Source of the DNA: Oscillospiraceae bacterium
GTDB taxonomy: Bacteria; Bacillota; Clostridia; Oscillospirales; Ruminococcaceae
DNA: 47,372 nt
Direction: 5' to 3'
Assembly (NCBI GenBank): GCA_003531585.1
Contig: DQFX01000054.1
Coordinates: forward strand, 1 to 47,372
Within the stretch, counting starts at the first letter, position 1. The number at the start of each line of letters is the position of its first letter. The notes under the pieces were generated by a model that was not told the DNA's origin, made no database searches, and saw nothing but the letters and a program-made list of their open reading frames with translations. Shown here piece by piece: positions 1 through 6,678 of the stretch. The position numbers and the translations under genes are program-made.

Positions 1-40
1 ACACATTTTCACTCAAACAAGGTTTTTATAGGTGACCTTA
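1..40 (+). repeat. 40-bp repeat, copy A (inverted partner at 47292-47331)
   Basis: Bases 1-40 match the reverse complement of 47292-47331 at 37 of 40 positions; the differences are at bases 12, 16 and 29. Inside the unit, AAGGT at about 20-24 is echoed by ACCTT at about 35-39, and AGGTGACCT is a small palindrome. The repeat starts at the first base of the window, so its true left end may lie outside. It is non-coding and sits downstream of the leftmost gene. It could be a dispersed repeat or the end of a mobile element; no transposase is visible. Confidence 0.8.
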
Positions 41-42
41 TA

Positions 43-70
43 TAAAACAAGGCTGCAATTAAAGCAGCCT
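43..70 (-). terminator. Intrinsic terminator after the YkgJ-type gene
   Basis: A 7-bp stem (AGGCTGC at 50-56, GCAGCCT at 64-70) with a 7-nt loop lies just past the stop codon of the minus-strand gene. Read on the minus strand it is followed by a T-rich tail (TTGTTTTATA). Confidence 0.7.
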
Positions 71-75
71 GATTA

Positions 76-558
76 TCATTTGTTTTTTTCGACGGCGAGA
101 ATAGGGTAGCCGTCCTCGTAGGGTTTCACAGATTCGGGGAACTCAGCCGCATGACTGAACAGCATATCGGCGAAACCGTCAGCTTTCACGAACTCGAAGA
201 GCGTTTCCAGCGGAAGTTTCTTTACCGCCGGACAGACCGGCGAGAGCGTAATAACATACATATCGTTTAGCTTGTTCACGCGGAAAGGCCATATTTTGCA
301 GTCGAACGGACGTTTGTCACCGAGTACGCACCCGTGGTCGCTGGCGGCAGGGCAGTAGATTATCTCGTCTCCGTTGAATTTCATATCGAAAACGCAGCTT
401 TGAGTTCCTGGAATCTTCCGAACCGGTGCGAATCCCTCAGCGGTTTCTGTTTCTGATTTTCCTGTAAAAAGCGGGATCTCCCACTTGTCGCTTTCAACGA
501 AAGTGCAGCATAGCCTGCATTGAGCGCAGGTGTCATGCGAAAGGATCTTTCTAATCAT
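76..558 (-). CDS. YkgJ-type cysteine-cluster protein (160 aa)
   Basis: The N-terminus carries CxxCxxCC (Cys11, Cys14, Cys17, Cys18), followed at about residues 69-90 by further cysteines in YCPAASDHGC and RPFDC. This is the pattern of the YkgJ/UPF0153 family, thought to bind zinc or an Fe-S cluster. The biochemical role of the family is unclear. No signal peptide is seen, so it should be cytoplasmic. The gene starts 4 nt after the stop of the CAP-domain gene, and its GGGTGAG ribosome binding site overlaps that stop, so the two are probably translated together. A terminator follows. Family assignment is fairly safe; function is unknown. Confidence 0.8.
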   Translation of the reverse strand: MIRKILSHDTCAQCRLCCTFVESDKWEIPLFTGKSETETAEGFAPVRKIPGTQSCVFDMKFNGDEIIYCPAASDHGCVLGDKRPFDCKIWPFRVNKLNDMYVITLSPVCPAVKKLPLETLFEFVKADGFADMLFSHAAEFPESVKPYEDGYPILAVEKNK

Positions 559-562
559 TATC

Positions 563-1507
563 TCACCCGATGAATAACTGGCACCAGTAGTTGCACCAGC
601 CGTTATTGTAGCACGCCATACCTATGTACTCGGTATCGGGATTCAGAATATTTCCGCGGTGATAAGGGTCGTTCATCCAGCACTTCATTGCCTGTTTCGC
701 GGAGGTGTAATAGTATGCGAGGTTTTCGGCGCGTATATTCGTTTTCAGACCGTAAGCGGAAAGGATAGTGTCCCATCTGCTTCCATCGGGGCGGTAGTGC
801 GACTGATAGTACGAGTACTCCTTTGCGCGAACCTGAGCGGCTTCCGTCAGTGCTGTGTGAGCCTTGAGCGGCGACAGTCCGTACTCGGCGCGGGTCTCGT
901 TGACAAGTTCAAAGAGCGCCTGGCACATCGGGTCGTCGAAATCGGTCTGCTTGATGACGTATTTTTCGGTAACTACCTTGCTCCGGGACTTGTCCGGTGC
1001 GATGGCCGCGAATTTCAGCGTAGTGGAATCGCTGATGGTTATTGCCTTCTTGTACTTTGCCGAATCCTTTGTGGGGGTCGAGCCGTCCGTAGTGTAATAG
1101 ATTACCGCGTCAGGGTCGCTGCATGTGAGCTTTACCTTTACAGAATCGCTGTATTCGCCGCCCTCAGCTGACGCCGATGGTGAAGCGGTACGTATTTTGA
1201 TAGAAGCCTTGGCGGTATTGATAAGATCCTCGCCGCTGTAAGCCGCAATTCGTACGACCGTGTTTTCCGATACGGAGATCGGAGTGCCGTCGTACAGCGC
1301 GGAGTCAGTACCGGGCTTGGAGCCGTCGGTTGTGAAATAGATATCGGTTTCATCATCGTAGTTTACTACCGTGACAAGCTGGGAATTGTCGTAATAACCG
1401 CTGGAATGAGAAAGTGCTGTAGAGTTGTCCGCGGCGGAAGCGTTAATTGTCGTGAAGGAAGCCAGGGAGAAAAATGCTGCAATTGCAGCCGTATGCTTTT
1501 TGATCAT
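563..1507 (-). CDS. Secreted CAP/SCP-domain protein with two chitobiase-like repeats (314 aa)
   Basis: A signal peptide (KK followed by a hydrophobic stretch, probable cleavage after ASA at about 25) is followed by two related segments of about 75 residues (about 30-105 and 108-187). Both contain the YFTTDGSKP or YYTTDGSTP motif typical of the C-terminal chitobiase/beta-hexosaminidase repeat (CHB_HEX_C). Residues about 195-314 form a CAP domain: NETRAEYGLSPL, a His in SYYQSHYRPDG, the Glu of AENLAYY, and HRGNIL near the end. Cysteines in CYNNGWCNYWC could form disulfides. CAP proteins are extracellular; their bacterial role is mostly unknown. The repeats suggest cell-surface or glycan attachment. 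The gene has its own near-consensus promoter and is followed directly by the YkgJ-type gene. Confidence 0.85.
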   Translation of the reverse strand: MIKKHTAAIAAFFSLASFTTINASAADNSTALSHSSGYYDNSQLVTVVNYDDETDIYFTTDGSKPGTDSALYDGTPISVSENTVVRIAAYSGEDLINTAKASIKIRTASPSASAEGGEYSDSVKVKLTCSDPDAVIYYTTDGSTPTKDSAKYKKAITISDSTTLKFAAIAPDKSRSKVVTEKYVIKQTDFDDPMCQALFELVNETRAEYGLSPLKAHTALTEAAQVRAKEYSYYQSHYRPDGSRWDTILSAYGLKTNIRAENLAYYYTSAKQAMKCWMNDPYHRGNILNPDTEYIGMACYNNGWCNYWCQLFIG

Positions 1508-1597
1508 TTAGATGCTCCGTTTCTGAAATATGCCTTGGTTTTGTGAATAATGTGGTTTTTAGTGAAAATGTCAGTTAAATTAAACGATCCACAAGAT

Positions 1598-1626
1598 ATT
1601 ATATACTATTTGCTGAAAAATGTCAA
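1598..1626 (-). promoter_or_regulatory. Sigma-A promoter of the CAP-domain gene
   Basis: On the minus strand, TTGACA (1626-1621) and TATAAT (1603-1598) are separated by exactly 17 bp, a perfect consensus. The predicted start near 1591 gives a 5' UTR of about 85 nt. Confidence 0.85.
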
Positions 1627-1805
1627 GTCGGTTACGAAACGATTACAAATTGGTAACAGTTTAAAAGACATAAAGGTTAGCAGTGTTGTATAATCAACAA
1701 AAATCCGATGAAATAGGCGCTGGGCAGGAGTATTGTGAAATTGGCTATCATTCAATTATCGTTTAGGCTCTTGTCAATTTTCATCAATTTTTCACCTAAT
1801 GTTTA

Positions 1806-1833
1806 TTGACTTTAACGAAAAAATTGTTATAAT
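1806..1833 (+). promoter_or_regulatory. Sigma-A promoter of the marR-ABC exporter operon
   Basis: TTGACT (1806-1811) and TATAAT (1828-1833) are 16 bp apart. Transcription should start near 1840, at the edge of the palindrome at 1846-1857. Confidence 0.8.
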
Positions 1834-1845
1834 ATTAATAGTTGA

Positions 1846-1857
1846 TTAGTAAACTAA
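1846..1857 (+). promoter_or_regulatory. Putative MarR operator
   Basis: TTAGTAAACTAA is an AT-rich near-perfect inverted repeat (TTAG/CTAA arms). It lies 12 bp downstream of the -10 box and just ahead of the MarR gene. Its position is right for autorepression of the regulator and exporter. Placement and symmetry are seen; binding is inferred. Confidence 0.55.
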
Positions 1858-1894
1858 CTTTTCGATGCAAACTCAACTGAGAAAGGACAAAACG

Positions 1895-2368
1895 ATGAAA
1901 AACAGCAACAACAATACCTACATGTTCAAGGGAAACGAGACAATAAAGAGCGTGAACGACGCTTCGTTCATGTTCGGCAAGTATGTATGCCGCGAACTTG
2001 AGGCAATCGGAATGCGTTCCTCCTACCGCCACGTTATGAAGCCGCTGATGGAGCAGGACGGCATGACCCAGCTCGAGCTTGTAAACCTTACCCAGCTCAA
2101 GGCCCCCACAATCAGCATTACGCTGCGCAACATGGAGCGCGAGGGCATCGTGCGCCGCGAGAAGAACGACGTAGACCGCCGCGAGACACACGTTTACATC
2201 ACCGAAAAGGGCAGAGAGATGCATGCAAAGATCCTTGAAGCTTTCGACCGCGCGGAGCAGCTCATGCTGAAGGACATCTCCGAGAAGGAGCAGGCTACCG
2301 CTCGCAAGATTCTTGCAAAGATGACCGAGAACCTCCGCAGGGAAGTTGGAGGAGACGTAATTGACTAA
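1895..2368 (+). CDS. MarR-family transcriptional regulator (157 aa)
   Basis: The central part has the MarR winged-helix pattern: MTQLELVNLTQLKAPTISI as helix-turn-helix, then REGIVRREKNDVDRRE as the wing with the conserved DxRR. A helical C-terminus should form the dimer. I chose ATG 1895 because GAAAGGA lies 7 nt upstream; an ATG at 1865 would add 10 residues but has no ribosome binding site. The gene heads an operon with two ABC half-transporters and overlaps the first by 8 nt. It probably represses its own operon through the palindrome at 1846-1857 and is relieved by a toxic small molecule. The ligand cannot be told from sequence. Confidence 0.88.
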   Translation: MKNSNNNTYMFKGNETIKSVNDASFMFGKYVCRELEAIGMRSSYRHVMKPLMEQDGMTQLELVNLTQLKAPTISITLRNMEREGIVRREKNDVDRRETHVYITEKGREMHAKILEAFDRAEQLMLKDISEKEQATARKILAKMTENLRREVGGDVID

Positions 2369-4106
2369 GGTACTGAAATACCTGAAGAAATACTGGTATT
2401 TTGCTTTACTGACGCCGCTTTTCATGGTTCTTGAGGTCAGCATGGACCTGGTTCAGCCGAGCCTCATGTCCAGAATTGTTGACGAAGGTATCGTGGCAGG
2501 GGACATTCAGCTTATTCTGAACCTGGGCGGTCAAATGCTGATTTTTACGGTCATCGGCTGCCTGGGCGGCGTGCTTTCCGGCGTGTTCGGAAATATGGCG
2601 GCTCAGAATTTTTCGAACGATCTGCGCAAGGACGCATTCGCAAAGGTAATGAAGATGTCCTTTCAGCAGACCGATAAATTCACCATCGGATCGCTCGTTA
2701 CCAGACTAACGAACGACATAACAGCCTGCCAGGATTTCGTCGGAATGGCGCTGCGCATGATGGTTCGTACACTTATGCAGTTTATCGGCGGCATCGTAAT
2801 GGTGCTTTCGATAAATGCAACATTCGGCTACATACTGCTTTTCACCCTCCCGATACAGATAATTATTATAGTACTGGTTCTTAAAAAGGGCGCTCCGCTG
2901 TTCAGCGTTGTTCAGGGCAAGCTTGACCGTGTGAATTCCGTTGTTCAGGAGAACGTGAGCGGCGCACGCGTCGTAAAGGCGTATACCCGTGAGGACTACG
3001 AAAACGAGCGTTTCAACAAGGCAAACGATGAGCTGGTTTTCACAAACCTCCGCGTTCAGAAGCTGATGGCTCTGCTTGTTCCGACGCTTTCTATACTGAT
3101 GAACGCGTCTGTTATTATGGTAATCTGGATAGGCGGAGACACCGTAAGGGCTGCCGCAGGCGAGGCTCAGGTCGGAAGCATCATGGCTGCTATAACCTAC
3201 ATTACACAGATACTCATGTCCATGATGATGATCGGCATGATGTTCCAGCAGGTAACAAGAGCGACTGCTTCCGCAAATCGTATCAGGGAAGTCCTCGAGG
3301 CTGATCCGGTTATTTCCGACGGAACCTATCCGGAGGGCAGTGAAACTCCAGAAAACGGCACCGTTGAGTTCCGCGGCGTTTCATTCAGATATCCCGGAGT
3401 TCAGAGCGGAAACGTCCTGACCGGCTTGAATTTCAAAGTGAACAAGGGCGAGACAGTAGCGATACTTGGCGCGACCGGCTGCGGCAAGACCTCCCTTGTA
3501 AGCCTGATTCCGCGTTTCTATGACGCAGTCGAGGGCGAAGTGCTCGTTGACGGCGTAAACGTCAAGGATTATAAGCTGGACGACCTCCGCCATAAAATAG
3601 GCTTTGTTCTTCAGAAGAGCGAGCTGTTCTCGGAAACTATCGAGCAGAATATCCGCTGGGGCGACGCCGAAGCCTCCGACGAGGAAGTAAGGCGCGCCGC
3701 TGAAATAGCCCAGGCAGATGAGTTCATAAGCGGATTCACCGAGGGTTACAAGGATATGATCACCGAAAAGGGAAGCTCCCTTTCCGGCGGTCAGAAGCAG
3801 AGACTTTCAATTGCAAGAGCGATTGTAAAGAAGCCTGAAATATTAATATTCGACGACAGCATGTCCGCGCTTGACCTTTCCACCGACGCGAAGCTGCAAA
3901 AAGCTCTCCGCGAGAAGCTGAAGGGAACTACGGTCATAATGATCGCGCAGCGAGTTGCAAGCGTAATGCGCGCGGATAAGATCGCGGTAATCGACAACGG
4001 CAGAATAGCCGCATTTGATACCCACGATAATCTCATGAAGAATTGCAGCGTTTACCGTGATATTTACAATTCACAGATGAGAGAGGGGGCTGAGCAGGTT
4101 GGCTAA
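2361..4106 (+). CDS. ABC exporter half-transporter, degenerate-site subunit (581 aa)
   Basis: This is a type IV (MsbA-like) ABC exporter subunit with an N-terminal six-helix membrane domain (about residues 15-310) and a C-terminal ATPase. Walker A is GATGCGKTS (about 370), the signature is LSGGQKQR (about 473) and Walker B is ILIFDDS (about 495). The catalytic Glu after Walker B is Asp, and the switch His is Gln (IAQR). These are the changes found in the non-catalytic partner of heterodimeric exporters such as TM287/288 or BmrC/BmrD. Translation starts at TTG 2361 with GGAGGAG 6 nt upstream, inside the end of the MarR gene. The partner follows with another 8-nt overlap. The substrate is probably a drug or peptide, but this is inference. 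Confidence 0.9.
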   Translation: MTKVLKYLKKYWYFALLTPLFMVLEVSMDLVQPSLMSRIVDEGIVAGDIQLILNLGGQMLIFTVIGCLGGVLSGVFGNMAAQNFSNDLRKDAFAKVMKMSFQQTDKFTIGSLVTRLTNDITACQDFVGMALRMMVRTLMQFIGGIVMVLSINATFGYILLFTLPIQIIIIVLVLKKGAPLFSVVQGKLDRVNSVVQENVSGARVVKAYTREDYENERFNKANDELVFTNLRVQKLMALLVPTLSILMNASVIMVIWIGGDTVRAAAGEAQVGSIMAAITYITQILMSMMMIGMMFQQVTRATASANRIREVLEADPVISDGTYPEGSETPENGTVEFRGVSFRYPGVQSGNVLTGLNFKVNKGETVAILGATGCGKTSLVSLIPRFYDAVEGEVLVDGVNVKDYKLDDLRHKIGFVLQKSELFSETIEQNIRWGDAEASDEEVRRAAEIAQADEFISGFTEGYKDMITEKGSSLSGGQKQRLSIARAIVKKPEILIFDDSMSALDLSTDAKLQKALREKLKGTTVIMIAQRVASVMRADKIAVIDNGRIAAFDTHDNLMKNCSVYRDIYNSQMREGAEQVG

Positions 4107-5952
4107 AGAAGCTCCCGTAGTTAATATGAGACCCGGAGGTCCAGGCGGCCCCGGCGGAAGGCGCGGCGGTCCTCCCGGAATGATGCCCGGCGAGAAGCCC
4201 AAAAATCTCAGGGCGACCCTCAGCCGTATTCTGACATACATCGGCAAGAACCGGCGGCTGATCATAGCAATGCTGGCGGTAATGCTGGTGGCAACTCTGC
4301 TGAACGTCATTGCGCCGACTATTCAGGCAAACGCTATAGACTCTATAGCAAAGCTTGACGCGAACGCGCTTGTGACTTGGCTTGTCGTGCTTGGCGCGGT
4401 GTATCTCTGCTCGGCGGTGTTCACATATTTCCAGAACCTTTTTGCGGCTATGCTGTCACAGTATACCGTAAGAGTAATGCGTAAGGATCTTTTTGCGAGG
4501 ATCTCAAGACTGCCGATTAAGTACATGGATACCCACAAGCACGGCGATATTCTGAGCCGCATGACGAACGATGTCGAGAACGTGTCAAACTCTGTTTCGC
4601 AGTCCCTCGGTTCGCTTATTTCCGGAGTTATAATGCTTATCGGCTGCTTCGTCATGATGCTGATTCATTCCTGGCTTATGACGATAGTCAGCATGGTGAC
4701 TATCGTGCTGACGCTTTTAGTTACCAAGTTCCTTTCAAAGTTCATGCGGAAGTACTTCCCGTTACAGCAGGCTAAGCTCGGTCAGCTCAACGGTCAGATC
4801 GAAGAAGCTGTCAGCGGCTGCAAGACGGTCAAGGCGTTCACGCACGAAGGCAAGATCTGCGAGGATTTCAACCAGACCAGCGATGAGCTGAAAACAGTCG
4901 GAATCAAGGCGCAGATACTCGGAGGCGTAATGGGACCGTGCATGAACACGATCGGTAACTTCGGATTCCTTCTTATCGCCGTTGTGGGAGCGGTTCTTGC
5001 TTCCCGGCCGGAAACCGATATGTTCTATATCTCGATAGGAACAATTCAGGCATTCATAACCTATTCCAAGCAGTTCACAAGACCCATAAACGAAATCGCA
5101 AACCAGTATGCGCAGATACAGTCCGCGCTTGCAGGCGCTGAGCGCGTATTCGACGTAATGGACAGCGAGCCGGAGGATCAGGGCGGAAACGAGCCGTTCG
5201 AGATCGAAAACGTAAAGGGCGACCTGAACTTCAAGGATATCGACTTCTCCTATGTAAAGGGAGAGCAGGTGCTGAAGCATTTTGACCTCTGGGTCAAATC
5301 CGGACAGAAAATCGCGATAGTCGGAGCCACCGGCAGCGGCAAGACAACAGTAGTAAATCTGCTGACAAGGTTCTACGACATCGACGGCGGCGTTATAACC
5401 CTGGACGGTCAGGATATCCGGAATATTCCGGTGAACAAGCTCCGCGGAAGTATTGGAATAGTGCTCCAGGATACGGTTATTTTCTCGGACACAATCGCGC
5501 AGAATATCCGCTACGGCAGAATTGACGCGACCGATGAGGAGATCGTTGAAGCGGCAAAAATTGCAAGGGTAGACGACTTTGCTTCCAAGCTGTCAGACGG
5601 TTACAACACAATGCTGACCGAAGGAGGAAGCAACCTCTCCCAGGGGCAGCGGCAGCTTATTTCGATTGCCCGCGCAGTGCTTGCAGACCCGAAGATACTT
5701 ATACTTGACGAGGCGACCTCCAGCATAGACACGCGTACTGAAATGCATATTCAGGAAGCGATGGTAGCGCTCATGAAGGGCAGAACGAGCCTTATAATCG
5801 CGCACAGACTTTCAACTATCCGCGACGCTGACAAGATAGTCGTAATAAGCGGCGGAAAGGTAGTCGAAGCCGGAGACCACGACGAACTGCTAGCCCAGAA
5901 GGGCGAGTATTACAAGCTCTACCAGAGCCAGTTCGCGGGAATCGCAACATAA
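4099..5952 (+). CDS. ABC exporter half-transporter, catalytic subunit (617 aa)
   Basis: This is the partner of the preceding half-transporter. A cytoplasmic Gly/Pro/Arg-rich tail (GGPGGPGGRRGGPPGMMPG, about residues 12-30) precedes the membrane domain (about 50-335). The ATPase has Walker A GATGSGKTT (about 408), signature LSQGQ (about 513), Walker B with catalytic Glu ILILDEATS (about 532) and the switch His in IIAHRLST (about 567). Its own Walker B Glu is intact, so it supplies the working hydrolysis residues of the pair. It starts at TTG 4099, overlapping the upstream gene by 8 nt, with GAGAGGGGG about 9 nt upstream. A bidirectional terminator follows. Confidence 0.9.
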   Translation: MAKEAPVVNMRPGGPGGPGGRRGGPPGMMPGEKPKNLRATLSRILTYIGKNRRLIIAMLAVMLVATLLNVIAPTIQANAIDSIAKLDANALVTWLVVLGAVYLCSAVFTYFQNLFAAMLSQYTVRVMRKDLFARISRLPIKYMDTHKHGDILSRMTNDVENVSNSVSQSLGSLISGVIMLIGCFVMMLIHSWLMTIVSMVTIVLTLLVTKFLSKFMRKYFPLQQAKLGQLNGQIEEAVSGCKTVKAFTHEGKICEDFNQTSDELKTVGIKAQILGGVMGPCMNTIGNFGFLLIAVVGAVLASRPETDMFYISIGTIQAFITYSKQFTRPINEIANQYAQIQSALAGAERVFDVMDSEPEDQGGNEPFEIENVKGDLNFKDIDFSYVKGEQVLKHFDLWVKSGQKIAIVGATGSGKTTVVNLLTRFYDIDGGVITLDGQDIRNIPVNKLRGSIGIVLQDTVIFSDTIAQNIRYGRIDATDEEIVEAAKIARVDDFASKLSDGYNTMLTEGGSNLSQGQRQLISIARAVLADPKILILDEATSSIDTRTEMHIQEAMVALMKGRTSLIIAHRLSTIRDADKIVVISGGKVVEAGDHDELLAQKGEYYKLYQSQFAGIAT

Positions 5953-5960
5953 TAAAACGA

Positions 5961-5990
5961 AGGAGCGTTCCACTGTGGAACGCTCCTTTT
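5961..5990. terminator. Bidirectional terminator between the ABC exporter and trmO
   Basis: A 12-13 bp perfect stem (5961-5973 with 5975-5987) is flanked by A-rich sequence on the left and TTTT at 5987-5990. It can end transcripts of the converging exporter operon and the trmO operon. Confidence 0.85.
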
Positions 5991-6669
5991 ATGATTTCCT
6001 GATGTTTTTTACTGTAAGGTCATTTTCATCGACGGTGAACGTGATTTCAAAACCGGCAAAGCTCATTGTATATTCCCGCTGGGGATCTGAGATGTACTGC
6101 GGTCTGGGATCCTGCGCAAGCACCGAAACGAGCGCACCGCGCTTTTCAGGCGGAATCAGGTTTTCCAGCTCTACAGGAATATCAACACTCAGTACGCCGT
6201 CCTGCTGAGCCAGTGCGAAACCGTTGGAAGCCTCGGGACGGCAGTCAACGTAAGGGAGATAAGGCTTGATATCGTAGATGGGAGTTCCGTCCATGAGGTC
6301 GGCGCCGGAGACGTGTATTATCGGACCTTCCGGGGTGGTCAGCTCTATTTTTTCAAGCTTTACGCAGCTAAGACCCAGTGGATTCGGACGAAACGGCGAA
6401 CGCGTCGCGAAAACGCCCATGCGGGTATTTCCTCCAAGCCGTGGCGGCCGGACGGTCGGCTTCCAGTCCTCGCGGACCGCTTTGGAGAACTCCCAGACGA
6501 GCCACACGTGAGTGTACATCTCAAGACCGCGAAGCGCCTCCGGAACCCGATACTCCGGCTCGAAAACGACCGTAGAGATAAGTTCGCTAACTAATCCGCT
6601 CTGCCGCGGAATCCCGAATTTCTCCGGGAAATCTGACCGGATATGCGCTATCTCCCTTAAAGTCAGCAT
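5989..6669 (-). CDS. trmO: tRNA N6-threonylcarbamoyladenosine-N6-methyltransferase TrmO (226 aa)
   Basis: TrmO (TsaA/YaeB family) uses S-adenosylmethionine to methylate t6A37 in tRNA-Thr, which improves decoding of ACY codons. The protein shows the family hallmarks: LRGLEMYTHVWLVWEF, TRSPFRPNPLGLS (about residues 88-100) and DLMDGTPIYDIKPYLPYVD (about 124-142). The C-terminal 60 residues fit the small extra domain seen in many homologues. It starts 9 nt after the stop of the GTPase-NYN gene with AGGAGGT in the gap, so the two are cotranscribed. Its neighbour also acts on the ribosome, so this is a small translation-related operon. Confidence 0.92.
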   Translation of the reverse strand: MLTLREIAHIRSDFPEKFGIPRQSGLVSELISTVVFEPEYRVPEALRGLEMYTHVWLVWEFSKAVREDWKPTVRPPRLGGNTRMGVFATRSPFRPNPLGLSCVKLEKIELTTPEGPIIHVSGADLMDGTPIYDIKPYLPYVDCRPEASNGFALAQQDGVLSVDIPVELENLIPPEKRGALVSVLAQDPRPQYISDPQREYTMSFAGFEITFTVDENDLTVKNIRKS

Positions 6670-6678
6670 TGCGACCTC

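Larger units (their letters stand above)
1508..1894. other. Divergent intergenic region, 387 bp
   Basis: This gap separates the minus-strand CAP gene from the plus-strand MarR gene. It holds a promoter for each direction and a palindrome at the MarR transcription start (separate entries). A further TATAAT at about 1687-1692 has no convincing -35 box. The AT-rich centre holds no ORF or structured RNA that I can support. Confidence 0.6.

Noticed and set aside
1835..2443. Long antisense ORFs over the MarR gene and elsewhere (for example within 14659-15912 and 32035-33237)
   Set aside because: They lie opposite well-supported genes, lack ribosome binding sites and recognisable domains, and are explained by codon bias on the opposite strand.
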